NCBI GenBank assembly: GCA_965216915.1
Contig: CBDCGS010000011.1
Location: 930,001 to 994,000, forward strand
Length of the DNA stretch: 64,000 bases
Source: CBDCGS01 sp965216915
GTDB lineage: Bacteria > Pseudomonadota > Alphaproteobacteria > UBA828
Direction: 5' to 3'
The position numbers were made by a program, and so were the translations under genes. Positions 52,814 to 62,925 of this stretch are shown piece by piece. The stretch's first letter is position 1; the number at the start of each line of letters is the position of its first letter. The notes beneath the pieces are model-generated. The model did no database searches. It saw nothing but the letters and a program-made list of their open reading frames with translations, and had not been told where the DNA came from.

Positions 52814-53459
52814 CAGGGCGTAATGACCCGGCGCGGGTCGTCTTTCAGTACGACATGGCTGACGACCCGCCTCACATTCGGAATGGTCCGCGCGTGACCG
52901 GTGACCTTGCCCAACTCCTGATCGCTCTGCGCGATTCCGATGAGGTACACGGTGCCGTTGACCGTCTCGACATTGTAGTTGATCGAGAGAATGTCCGCGT
53001 CGAATAGGATCTTGGATTTGAGCTGGGTCGAGATCCAGGTGTCACGCGCGTAGTTCACCAAGCCGCCCTCGTCGGTGACTTGGATCTCGTTGATCACCTC
53101 GCGCACACCGTCCGCCTGCCAGGTGAGCCGGACCGCCTTGACGCGCGGTCCGGGCCTTTCCACGGCGCCTTTCAACAGCACCCCGGCCTTCGACCACCGA
53201 GAATGAGACGTCCCTGATAGAGATCGATGTTCTCCTCAAAGAAGAGCGCGTTGAGCGTGGTGCGGATCGTGAGATCGTCGATGGCATCGCCGACCGAACG
53301 TTCCTGCGCCGCGGCGACGCCACCCGTCGCGGCGGCCCCGACCGCGAGGCTGACGCAGCCGCTGGTCGCGCCGCCGAGCAGGGCGAGGGCGAGGGCGATC
53401 ACCGCGATCCGTCGCAGATCTGTTGGAGAGCTCGGGGTTGAGATCGTGTTCCGTCTCAT
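52813..53459 (-). pseudogene. BON-domain lipoprotein broken by two +1 frameshifts
   Basis: The N-terminal part (from ATG at 53459) has a lipoprotein signal with lipobox-like GATSGC, then VGDAIDDLTIRTTLNALFFEENIDLYQ. The C-terminal BON part continues as LLKGAVERPGPRVKAVRLTWQADGV to VRRVVSHVVLKD in another frame. Between them the missing DVSFSVVEGR is readable only in the third frame. One extra G in a GGG run near 53211 and another in a GGGG run near 53184 restore the whole protein if removed. The first frame stops at 53172. Either a real recent disruption or two base-call errors in homopolymers; the intact product would be an envelope-stress lipoprotein like OsmY/DolP. Confidence 0.85.
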
Positions 53460-53491
53460 GAGGTTTCCTTGCGCTTGCATGCCACGCGCCA

Positions 53492-53857
53492 TCAGCCGCC
53501 TGCGGGGCGCCACGCGTCCTTCACATGCCGCGGCCACCGCCGGGGGGTCATCACCATCACGTCGAATCGGACCGAGAGATTGCGCCATTTCGAATGACGG
53601 GACAAGAACACCGACGCTGCCCGCTCGATCCTCACCTGCTGTCGCCTCGTGAGTGATTCAAGGGCCTCGCGCTCCGTGGTCCGCGCCTTCACCTCGATCA
53701 TCGCAATCACCCCGCCGCGCCGCGCGACAATATCGATCTCGCCCACCGGCGTGGCATAGCGACGCGCGAGGATGCGCCACCCCCATAGTCGAAGCGCGAG
53801 CGCGCAGCGCCGCTCGGCACCGCGACCGCGCCGGTAGCGCGCGAGACGATCGGTCAA
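53492..53857 (-). CDS. yraN: YraN family (UPF0102) nuclease-fold protein
   Basis: 121-aa protein of the PD-(D/E)XK-like Mrr/YraN fold. GEIDIVARRGGVIAMIEVKARTTEREA carries the E-D-ExK residues of the nuclease core. TTG start overlapping the rsmI stop by 4 bp (TTGA); rsmI-yraN adjacency is widely conserved. No substrate known. Confidence 0.92.
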   Translation of the reverse strand: MTDRLARYRRGRGAERRCALALRLWGWRILARRYATPVGEIDIVARRGGVIAMIEVKARTTEREALESLTRRQQVRIERAASVFLSRHSKWRNLSVRFDVMVMTPRRWPRHVKDAWRPAGG

Positions 53858-54759
53858 TCTTTGGTCTCTTGGGCGCGTGCCAGCGACCGCTGGTAGAGCA
53901 TGCGGCGCGAGAGCCCCGTTTCGGCGGCCAACGCATCGGCTGTGTCGCGCACGCTCATGCGCGTGAGCATCGCGTCGATTCGGGCGTCGAGAGCGGCATC
54001 CGAGAGAGCGCCGATTGGCTCGCTCGCGCCGCCGATGACCACGACGATCTCGCCCTTGGGCATCGGGCCATTCTCAAGCTGCGCAACGAGTGTCGCGAGA
54101 TCGCCACGGGTTACTTCCTCGAACCGCTTCGTCAGCTCACGCGCGATTGCGCACGGCCGCGCGCCCAGAACCTCGTTCATGCTTGCGAGGCTTGTCGCAA
54201 GCCGCCGCGGTGATTCGAGGAAAATCAGGGTTGCGTCGAGCCCGGCGACGGCCGTCAGCGCTTTGAGCCGCGCGGCGGTTTTCTGCGGAAGGAAGCCGCC
54301 GAAATAGAACCGATCGGTCGGTAAGCCCGACACGATCAGGGCAAGAAGCGGCGCGCTGGGGCCGGGGCACCCGGTGACGCGGTGGCCGCGCGCGACCGCG
54401 GCCTGGACGAGTTTGTAGCCGGGGTCCGAGATCAGGGGAGTGCCCGCGTCGGAGACCAGGGCGATCGTCTCGCCGGTATCGAGAGCGCGTAGGATGCCGG
54501 GCCGCGCTCGGGCTGCGTTGTGCTCGTGATAGGGCCGCAGCGTCGCTGCAACACCGTGATGGGCGAGGAGCCGGCCGGTATGCCGCGTGTCCTCGCAAAG
54601 CACACGGTCAGCATCGGCAAGCACGGCGAGCGCGCGCGCAGAGATATCCGCGCGATGGCCTATCGGCGTGGCCACGAGCCACAGCCCGGCCTCCGGTTTA
54701 CTTCGATCAGTGCTCTCTTTAGGCTGGCTTCGAAGCGTGGTTTTCGCGGGAGATCGCAT
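53854..54759 (-). CDS. rsmI: 16S rRNA C1402 2'-O-methyltransferase RsmI
   Basis: 301-aa SAM-dependent tetrapyrrole-methylase-fold enzyme. LWLVATPIGHRADISARALAVLADADRVLCEDTRHTGRLL is the family start, ALVSDAGTPLISDPG the conserved glycine block, and GCPGPSAPLLALIVSGLPTDRFYFGGFLP follows. The C-terminal part is a helix-turn-helix-like tail. The ATG at 54759 lies only 3 bp from the divergent gene's ATG; similarity begins 25 residues in, so the real start may be later. Confidence 0.94.
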   Translation of the reverse strand: MRSPAKTTLRSQPKESTDRSKPEAGLWLVATPIGHRADISARALAVLADADRVLCEDTRHTGRLLAHHGVAATLRPYHEHNAARARPGILRALDTGETIALVSDAGTPLISDPGYKLVQAAVARGHRVTGCPGPSAPLLALIVSGLPTDRFYFGGFLPQKTAARLKALTAVAGLDATLIFLESPRRLATSLASMNEVLGARPCAIARELTKRFEEVTRGDLATLVAQLENGPMPKGEIVVVIGGASEPIGALSDAALDARIDAMLTRMSVRDTADALAAETGLSRRMLYQRSLARAQETKD

Positions 54760-54762
54760 CGG

Positions 54763-56241
54763 ATGGCGAGCCCTAATGTCTCTGCCAAGGATGGCCGAGC
54801 GCGCTGGCCGTGGGCGGCCTTGGCGCTCGGTTTTGTCGTCGCCATTGTGCTAGGCGCCTGTGACCAGCGCAACGTGTCTACCGGGGAGCGCGCGCAGGCG
54901 ACCACGGTCTCGACGGGGTCCGAGGCGGAGTCTGCGACCGGCGCAGGCGAGGAATCGGTCCTCGACGGCATGACGACGCCCGACGCGGAGCCCGAGGCGG
55001 GATCGGATTTCGACGTCGCCGCGCTCGTCGCCAATGTCCCCGACGTGGACGCGGTGCCTGCGGTGGTGCAGGTAGGCATGCTCGTTCCGCTGTCCGGGCG
55101 TTTCGCGGCCGAAGGCGAGGCTCTGCTCAACGCGGCGCAGCTCGCGCTCTTCGATGTCGCGGACGAGCGATTCACGCTGGTTCCGCGGGACACGCGCGGG
55201 ACGGAAGCGGGCGCCGCGCAGGCCGCGGCGCGCCTGCTCGATCAGAATGTCGACCTTATCCTCGGACCGCTGTTTAGCCGGAACGTGCGCGCCGTGGTAC
55301 CCCTCACGAGCGCTCGCGGGGTCAATCTCATCGCGTTCTCCACCGATCGGCGCGTCGCGGGCGAGGGCGTGTTCCTGCTCGGACACACCTCGCAACAGCA
55401 GGTCCGGCGTCTCGTCGACTTCGTCGCGCAGGAGGGCCTCTCGCGGATCGCCCTCCTCGCGCCCGATACGCGTTACGGCCGGGACGTGGCGGAGGAGTTG
55501 GCGAGCGCCACGCTCGGAAGCCCAGTGCGTCTGGTGCGCACCGCCTATTATGGCTCCGATCCTTCCGAGAATGCCCGCGTCGTGCGCGATTTCGCCGACT
55601 ATGATCGCCGTCAGCGGGCGCTGGAGGCGGAGCGGAGCCGGCTCAAAGCGCGGGGCGACGAGGCCTCGAAGCGTGCGCTCGGCCGGTTGCGCACGCTGGA
55701 TACGCTCGGCGACTTTCCCTTCGATGCGCTTTTGCTGCCCGACGGCGGCGACAGGCTTCGGCAGATCGCGCCACTTCTCGCGTTCTACGACATCGACCCA
55801 CTCAAAGTGCGCCTGCTCGGCACCAGCCTGTGGGAGGATCCCGCCGCCCTCAACGAGCCCACACTGGTCGGCGGGTGGTTCGTCAGCCCTCCGGCTGCCG
55901 AACGCGAGGATTTTGAGGCGCGGTATCGTGCGACCTACGGCAAGTCGCCGCGCCGCATCGCGACGCTCGCCTACGATGCGACCGCGCTGGCTGCGGCGCT
56001 CGCCCAGGCGGGAAGCCGCTACGGCCGCGATTCGCTCGTGGATAACCGCGGCTTTCTCGGCGCCGATGGCCTGTTTCGCTTTCAGGCCAACGGCCTGGCC
56101 GAGCGCGGCCTCGCGGTGCTCGAGGTGGTTGGTGGTGGAGAGACCCGCATGATCAGCGCCGCGCCGCTCAAGTTCGACGTCGCCGGCACGCCGGATGTCG
56201 ACGCGCTAGACCAGAACCTCGGCGAGGATGGCCTGCAATAA
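54763..56241 (+). CDS. LppC-like penicillin-binding protein activator lipoprotein
   Basis: 492-aa predicted outer-membrane lipoprotein. Signal segment PWAALALGFVVAIVLGAC ends in a lipobox; a low-complexity acidic linker (about residues 35-95) follows, then a periplasmic-binding-protein (type 1) fold: VQVGMLVPLSGRFAAEGEALLNAAQLALFD, DLILGPLFSRNVRAVVPLTSARG, and LLGTSLWEDPAALNEP. Relative of E. coli LpoA, which activates PBP1A. Its 3' end overlaps hemW, on the opposite strand, by 36 bp. Confidence 0.9.
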   Translation: MASPNVSAKDGRARWPWAALALGFVVAIVLGACDQRNVSTGERAQATTVSTGSEAESATGAGEESVLDGMTTPDAEPEAGSDFDVAALVANVPDVDAVPAVVQVGMLVPLSGRFAAEGEALLNAAQLALFDVADERFTLVPRDTRGTEAGAAQAAARLLDQNVDLILGPLFSRNVRAVVPLTSARGVNLIAFSTDRRVAGEGVFLLGHTSQQQVRRLVDFVAQEGLSRIALLAPDTRYGRDVAEELASATLGSPVRLVRTAYYGSDPSENARVVRDFADYDRRQRALEAERSRLKARGDEASKRALGRLRTLDTLGDFPFDALLLPDGGDRLRQIAPLLAFYDIDPLKVRLLGTSLWEDPAALNEPTLVGGWFVSPPAAEREDFEARYRATYGKSPRRIATLAYDATALAAALAQAGSRYGRDSLVDNRGFLGADGLFRFQANGLAERGLAVLEVVGGGETRMISAAPLKFDVAGTPDVDALDQNLGEDGLQ

Positions 56242-57378
56242 CGGGCGGCCTCGGGCGGTCGTGCGGAGCATCGCGCCCGCCTGCTCGACGAGGCCAGCGG
56301 CCTGAAGCGCGGCCACGCGGTTGGCGCGGATGAACTGCGTACGCCCGAGGCCGGTGCGGACCTCGATGTCGTGCAAGGAGAGGCCGGCGGCGAGCCTCAG
56401 GCCCATCATCACCATTTCGGCGGCCCGCTCGCTTGGCTCGAGAGTGCGGCGTTCGACCGTGCCGTGGCCGGCTTGCTCGACCGCGTCGAGCCACGCCTCC
56501 GGTGCGGCATGCTGCCGGGTCGTTTGCCATCCGCCGCCCAGGTCCAGCCGCCCATGGGCGCCTGGTCCGATCCCGACATAGGGCGCGGACCGCCAGTAGG
56601 CGAGATTGTGGCGCGATTCCCCACCGCGCCGGGCGTGGTTGGAGATTTCATAGGCCGGGAACCCCGCGACCTCGGTCATCTCCTGCGTGATATCGAAAAG
56701 CGTGCGCGCGTCATCGTCGTCGGGCACTTTGAAAGCACCATCGCGTGCGGCGGCGTAAAACGGCGTTCCCCGCTCGATCGTGAGCTGATAGAGCGAAACG
56801 TGGTCGCCAGCCATGGCAAGCGCCTCCGTCAGCTCGGCGCGCCATTGTGGCCCATCCTGTCCGGGCCGGGCGTATATCATGTCGAACGAGCATCGCGGAA
56901 AGATCCGCTGAGCCTCAGCCACGGCGCGGCGCGCTTCGACGGCCGAATGGCCGCGTCCAAGGAAGCGAAGCGCGTCATCGTCGAGCGCTTGGACACCGAG
57001 CGACACCCGGTTGACGCCGGCGGCGTGAATCTCGCGAAGCCGTCCGGCCTCGGTCGATGTGGGATTCGCCTCGAGGGTGATCTCCGCCTCGGCGTCGAGC
57101 CGCCAATGGCCGGCCGCCCGATCGATTATCGCTTCCACCAGGCGGGGTGGCATGAGCGAGGGCGTGCCACCACCGAAGAATATGCTGGCCACCCGCCTGG
57201 AGGGCAGTGTGGCAGCGAAATGGTCGAGCTCGGCCGACAGGGCGCGTTCCCAACGCGCCGTATTGATGGTCTCGCGCACGTGCGAGTTGAAGTCGCAGTA
57301 CGGACACTTCGAAAGACAAAACGGCCAGTGGATGTAAATCGCGAGCGGCATCGCCGGACCGCCCGTGGCCGTGCTCAT
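56206..57378 (-). CDS. hemW: HemW (radical SAM haem chaperone-like protein)
   Basis: 390-aa radical SAM protein formerly misnamed oxygen-independent coproporphyrinogen III oxidase. The cluster motif CLSKCPYCDFNSH is near residues 21-33; FFGGGTPSLMPP and EITLEANPTS are the SAM-binding motifs, and RVSLGVQALDDDALRFLGRGHS follows. The CxxxCxxC lacks the fourth cysteine of HemN, which favours HemW, a haem chaperone. Overlaps rdgB by 4 bp; convergent overlap with LppC. Confidence 0.93.
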   Translation of the reverse strand: MSTATGGPAMPLAIYIHWPFCLSKCPYCDFNSHVRETINTARWERALSAELDHFAATLPSRRVASIFFGGGTPSLMPPRLVEAIIDRAAGHWRLDAEAEITLEANPTSTEAGRLREIHAAGVNRVSLGVQALDDDALRFLGRGHSAVEARRAVAEAQRIFPRCSFDMIYARPGQDGPQWRAELTEALAMAGDHVSLYQLTIERGTPFYAAARDGAFKVPDDDDARTLFDITQEMTEVAGFPAYEISNHARRGGESRHNLAYWRSAPYVGIGPGAHGRLDLGGGWQTTRQHAAPEAWLDAVEQAGHGTVERRTLEPSERAAEMVMMGLRLAAGLSLHDIEVRTGLGRTQFIRANRVAALQAAGLVEQAGAMLRTTARGRPLLQAILAEVLV

Positions 57379-58022
57379 CCGAGCGGAGGCAGACAGGCCG
57401 CGGCGAGTTTCTCGAAGGCGCGTGCGCGGTGGGTCATTGCATCTTTTGTTGACGGCAACATTTCGCCGAACGTCAGCGCATGGCCACCCGGGACGAACAT
57501 CGGATCGTAGCCGAAGCCGCGCTCACCGAGTGGTGGATAGGTCAGCATGCCGTCGACCCGACCCTCGAAACTTTCGCAGTGCCCGTCTGGCCAGCAGAGG
57601 CTCAGGACGCAGATGAAGTAAGCCTCTGTGCCCTCCGTGCGGAAACCCGCAGCCTGCAGCTCTTGATCGATCCGCGCCATGGCGACGGCGAAATCCCGTC
57701 CCGGGCCGGCCCAGCGCGCCGAGTAGATGCCCGGCGCGCCGCCGAGCGCGGGCACCACGAGCCCGGAATCGTCGGCCAGGGCGACGAGCCCGCTACCCGC
57801 GGTTGCGGCGCGGGCTTTGAGCTCCGCATTGTCGCGAAAGGTATCGCCGGTCTCCTCAGGTTCGGGCAAACCAAGCGTATCCGCGCCGACAATCTCAAGC
57901 GTGTAGGGTTGCAGCAAGGCATCGATTTCGCGCACCTTGCCGGGATTGTGGCTGGCGACCACCACGCGCTCCGACGGATCGAGTGTTCGCGCTTGCAAAA
58001 TGGTCCGAGTCCTTGTCAGCAC
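57375..58022 (-). CDS. rdgB: dITP/XTP pyrophosphatase
   Basis: 215-aa HAM1/Ham1p-like house-cleaning enzyme removing deaminated purine NTPs. VVASHNPGKVREIDALL is the nucleotide-binding start, GDTFRDNAELKARAA, VALADDSGLVVPALGGAPGIYSARWAG and PPLGERGFGYDPMFVPGG are invariant blocks. GTG start overlapping the rph stop by one base (TAGTG). Confidence 0.96.
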   Translation of the reverse strand: MLTRTRTILQARTLDPSERVVVASHNPGKVREIDALLQPYTLEIVGADTLGLPEPEETGDTFRDNAELKARAATAGSGLVALADDSGLVVPALGGAPGIYSARWAGPGRDFAVAMARIDQELQAAGFRTEGTEAYFICVLSLCWPDGHCESFEGRVDGMLTYPPLGERGFGYDPMFVPGGHALTFGEMLPSTKDAMTHRARAFEKLAAACLPPLG

Positions 58023-58738
58023 TAGAGACTGAGCGCGCTTCGCTGCAGGGCAAAAAGATGATCCGTGCCGATCCGCGCGAGGCGGAGCATGTCGTGAAGC
58101 GCCGATTCGGCGAACGGATCAGCCTCCGCGGTGCCTTGCACCTCGACGATCCCGCCGCCGCGCGTGAGAACGAAGTTGGCGTCGGCTTCGGCGGTGCTGT
58201 CTTCCGCGTAGTCGAGATCGAGCACCGGCGTGCCGGCGACAATGCCGCAGCTCACCGCGGCGACCTGATCCGAGAGCGCCACGGTTTCGATCGCACCGGC
58301 GTCCTTCAATCCCGCCAGCGCCTGGTGCAGCGCGACATAGGCGCCGGTGATGGCCGCGGTCCGGGTGCCGCCATCGGCTTGGATGACGTCGCAATCCAGC
58401 GTGATCTGCCGCTCGCCGATGCGCTCTAGGTCCGTGACAGCGCGGAGCGAGCGTCCGATCAGGCGTTGGATTTCCTGAGTCCGCCCGCTTTGCTTGCCAC
58501 GGGCCGCTTCGCGCCCGCTGCGTGATCCTGTCGAGCGCGGCAGCATGCCATATTCGCCGGTCACCCAGCCCCGCCCCGTGTTCCGTAGAAAGGGCGGCAC
58601 GCGCTCCTCTACGCTCGCCGTGCAAAGCACGTGGGTGTCGCCGAAACGCACAAGGCATGAGCCTTCCGCGTGCTTGCTGACCCCAACCTCGAGCGTGACG
58701 GGGCGCATTTCGTCGGTCGCGCGACCGGATGGGCGCAT
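58022..58738 (-). CDS. rph: Ribonuclease PH
   Basis: 238-aa phosphorolytic exoribonuclease that trims tRNA 3' ends. MRPSGRATDEMRPVTLEVGVSKHAEGSCLVRFG, GEYGMLPRST, TLDCDVIQADGGTRTAAITGAYVAL and VLDLDYAEDSTAEADANFV are its core. The start at 58738 fits; upstream in-frame residues are not family-like. First gene of leftward rph-rdgB-hemW, divergent from hrcA, an arrangement common in alphaproteobacteria. Confidence 0.96.
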   Translation of the reverse strand: MRPSGRATDEMRPVTLEVGVSKHAEGSCLVRFGDTHVLCTASVEERVPPFLRNTGRGWVTGEYGMLPRSTGSRSGREAARGKQSGRTQEIQRLIGRSLRAVTDLERIGERQITLDCDVIQADGGTRTAAITGAYVALHQALAGLKDAGAIETVALSDQVAAVSCGIVAGTPVLDLDYAEDSTAEADANFVLTRGGGIVEVQGTAEADPFAESALHDMLRLARIGTDHLFALQRSALSL

Positions 58739-58827
58739 GGTTCTGGCTCGCTCAAAATGCGCCGCGACCCTAGCCCAGCCGGTCTGGCGCCGTCCAGTGA
58801 ATGCGCGCAACGTCATGGGACGTGCCG

Positions 58828-58856
58828 TTGACGCTCTACAAGGCGCTCACTACATT
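58828..58856 (+). promoter_or_regulatory. Putative sigma-70-type promoter for hrcA
   Basis: TTGACG (58828-58833) and TACATT (58851-58856) are 17 bp apart, a good housekeeping promoter. It lies in the rph-hrcA divergent gap, 43 bp before the TTG start used for hrcA. No CIRCE (TTAGCACTC-N9-GAGTGCTAA) was found around it. Confidence 0.6.
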
Positions 58857-58898
58857 CAAGACGCCTTGATTTCGCTCGGTTGCGCGACGGGTAAGCCT

Positions 58899-59939
58899 TT
58901 GCTCCAGGAGCTAAACACACGGTCCCGCGAGGTTTTGCGGCGGCTTGTCGACGAATTCGTGACGACCGGGCAGCCGGTCGGCTCTCGCACGCTGTCGCGG
59001 CGTCTGTCGACGCCGATCTCTCCCGCGACGGTGCGCAACGTCATGGCCGACCTCGAGGAGTCGGGCCTGCTATACGCGCCACACACCTCGGCGGGCAGGC
59101 TCCCGACCGAGCTCGGCCTGCGCGTTTACGTCGACGGCCTCCTGGAGCTCGGCAACCTCACGGAGGAAGAGCGGGCCAGCATCGAGGGGCCGTGCCACGC
59201 GGCCGGGCGGACCGTCGAGGAGATGCTGTCTGAGGCGACCGAGGCGCTCTCGGAGCTTTCCGGGTGTGCTGGGATCGTCCTCGCGCCCAAGTCCGACCTC
59301 TCGTTTCGGCAGGTCGAATTCGTGATGCTCGGCAGCGAGCGGGCGCTCGCCGTCATGGTGACCGAGAGCGGGCTGGTCGAGAATCGTGTGATCGCCGTGC
59401 CGCCGGGCATGACCCAGGCCAATCTCACCCGAGCGACCAACTACCTTAACGCGCGGCTTGCGGGCCATACCCTTGAGGAGGTGCAGGATGAGATCCAGAC
59501 CGAGCTCGACAACCACCGCGCCGAGATCGATCAGCTCACCCAGCGCGTGGTCGAGGCGGGTATCGCGGAGTGGTCCAGCGAGAAGAAGAAGGGCGACCGC
59601 AGCCTGATCGTGCGCGGCCGAACGAACCTCCTCGAAGACATCACGGCGCTTGGCGATCTCGAGCGGATTCGGCAGCTGTTCGATGCGCTTGAGGCGAAGT
59701 CCGATTTCGTGCGTCTGCTCGAGGGCACGCGCGACGCGGATGGCGTGCAAATATTCATCGGCGCCAAGAACGAGCTCTTCGGTGCGACCGGCTGCTCGCT
59801 GGTGGTCGCGCCCTACCGGAACAACGACGCGCGTTTCATCGGCGCGATCGGCGTGATCGGCCCGACCCGAATCAACTACGGGCGGATCATCCCGATGGTC
59901 GACCACACTGCGGAGCTAATCGGCCGCATGCTTGGCTGA
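58899..59939 (+). CDS. hrcA: Heat-inducible transcription repressor HrcA
   Basis: 346-aa repressor that binds CIRCE operators in groE/dnaK promoters. The winged helix begins LQELNTRSREVLRRLVDEFVTTGQPVGSRTLSRRL; then SPATVRNVMADLEESGLLYAPHTSAGRLPTELGLRVYVD, and a C-terminal GAF-like part ending GPTRINYGRIIPMVDHTAELIGRML. No ATG fits; a TTG at 58899 gives the right length, and an ATG at 58815 lies upstream of the promoter at 58828-58856. Next to grpE as usual. Confidence 0.93.
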   Translation: MLQELNTRSREVLRRLVDEFVTTGQPVGSRTLSRRLSTPISPATVRNVMADLEESGLLYAPHTSAGRLPTELGLRVYVDGLLELGNLTEEERASIEGPCHAAGRTVEEMLSEATEALSELSGCAGIVLAPKSDLSFRQVEFVMLGSERALAVMVTESGLVENRVIAVPPGMTQANLTRATNYLNARLAGHTLEEVQDEIQTELDNHRAEIDQLTQRVVEAGIAEWSSEKKKGDRSLIVRGRTNLLEDITALGDLERIRQLFDALEAKSDFVRLLEGTRDADGVQIFIGAKNELFGATGCSLVVAPYRNNDARFIGAIGVIGPTRINYGRIIPMVDHTAELIGRMLG

Positions 59940-59961
59940 TCGCTCGGATTGAGCCAGAGGA

Positions 59962-60702
59962 ATGATGCAGGAAGACAATCGCAAAGACGCCGCGGCGAAC
60001 AGCGGCAGTGACGGCGTGGAGCGCAACGGCGCTGCGTCGGAGCAAGGGGACGGCCCGACCGTCGCCCCTCAGGAACCCGAGATCGAGGCCGCCGCGGCAC
60101 CCGAGACGCCGGCCGCGGGAGACGACGAAGCCCCCGCGGAGCCGGACGAGAGTGCCAGCGTCCTCAAGGATCAGCTATTGCGCGCACTTGCCGACGCCGA
60201 GAACACGCGCCGGCGTGCCAAGAAGGACGTCGAGGACGCACGCCGCTACGCGATCGCCAATTTTGCGCGCGATTTGCTGGGTGTCGCGGACAACATGCAG
60301 CGGGCCCTCGACAGCATCCCGGCGGAGGCACGGGCGGGCAACGAGACGGTCGGCGCGATCGCCGAGGGGGTTGAGATCACGGCCCGTGAGCTCGACGCCG
60401 TGTTCAGCCGCTTTGGCATCACGAAGATCGATCCTCTGGGCGAACCGTTCGACTACAACCTCCATCAAGCCCTATTCGAGACCGCCGAGACCGATCAGGA
60501 AGACGGCACCGTCGTCCAAGTGGCCCAGGTTGGCTACACGATCGGCGATCGCTTGCTGCGCGCGGCCATGGTGGGTGTCGCGAAGGGCGGCGAAGCGGCT
60601 GATTCGACAGGCGAATCAGCCGAACGATCGACTGACTCCGATGCCGGCGCCGATGGCGAGGCCGCACCCGGTCGTGGCGGTCGGGTCGACACCTCCGCTT
60701 AA
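59962..60702 (+). CDS. grpE: Nucleotide exchange factor GrpE
   Basis: 246-aa co-chaperone for DnaK. An acidic disordered N-terminus (about 60 residues, alanine/glutamate rich) precedes the coiled-coil LKDQLLRALADAENTRRRAKKDVEDARRYAIANFARDLLGVADNMQRAL and the beta domain FGITKIDPLGEPFDYNLHQALFE, VVQVAQVGYTIGDRLLRAAMVGVAKG. A low-complexity tail (SAERSTDSDAGADGEAAPG) adds length over E. coli GrpE (197 aa). 22 bp after hrcA. Confidence 0.96.
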   Translation: MMQEDNRKDAAANSGSDGVERNGAASEQGDGPTVAPQEPEIEAAAAPETPAAGDDEAPAEPDESASVLKDQLLRALADAENTRRRAKKDVEDARRYAIANFARDLLGVADNMQRALDSIPAEARAGNETVGAIAEGVEITARELDAVFSRFGITKIDPLGEPFDYNLHQALFETAETDQEDGTVVQVAQVGYTIGDRLLRAAMVGVAKGGEAADSTGESAERSTDSDAGADGEAAPGRGGRVDTSA

Positions 60703-60748
60703 ACGCGACGATTGATCGAATTCGGTTGCAGATTCCGGATCTTGGGCG

Positions 60749-60776
60749 CTTGCACGCTCACAGAGCGACCCAATAT
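60749..60776 (+). promoter_or_regulatory. Putative RpoH (sigma-32) promoter for dnaK
   Basis: CTTGCAC (60749-60755), 13-bp spacer, CCCAATAT (60769-60776) matches the sigma-32 consensus CTTGAAA-N11-15-CCCCATNT well. It is the best promoter in the 181-bp gap before dnaK and would start the transcript about 100 nt before the ATG. Confidence 0.62.
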
Positions 60777-60883
60777 AAGCGCTGGGCCGATGGGCTCGCA
60801 GGAGCTGAAAAGGCTTGTTGAGAAACGGAACGCGAGCGGTGCATGACGTGGCTGCACGCGTTTGCTGACGGTAAGGGCATGAC

Positions 60884-62830
<1,947 letters not shown>

Positions 62831-62925
62831 TCCGGCCTTCAACCGACATGTTGACCCGGCGGCTCTGTTGCGGCGCACCGACGCGTACCGTATCGGGCCG
62901 TCTGGGGGCCTGAGGCGTCTGAATC

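Noticed and set aside
58820..58860. CIRCE operator at hrcA
   Set aside because: No TTAGCACTC-N9-GAGTGCTAA-like inverted repeat is present; CGCTCTAC/GCGCTCAC are direct, not inverted.
58815..58898. ATG at 58815 as hrcA start
   Set aside because: It would add 28 residues outside the HrcA fold and lies upstream of the good promoter at 58828-58856.
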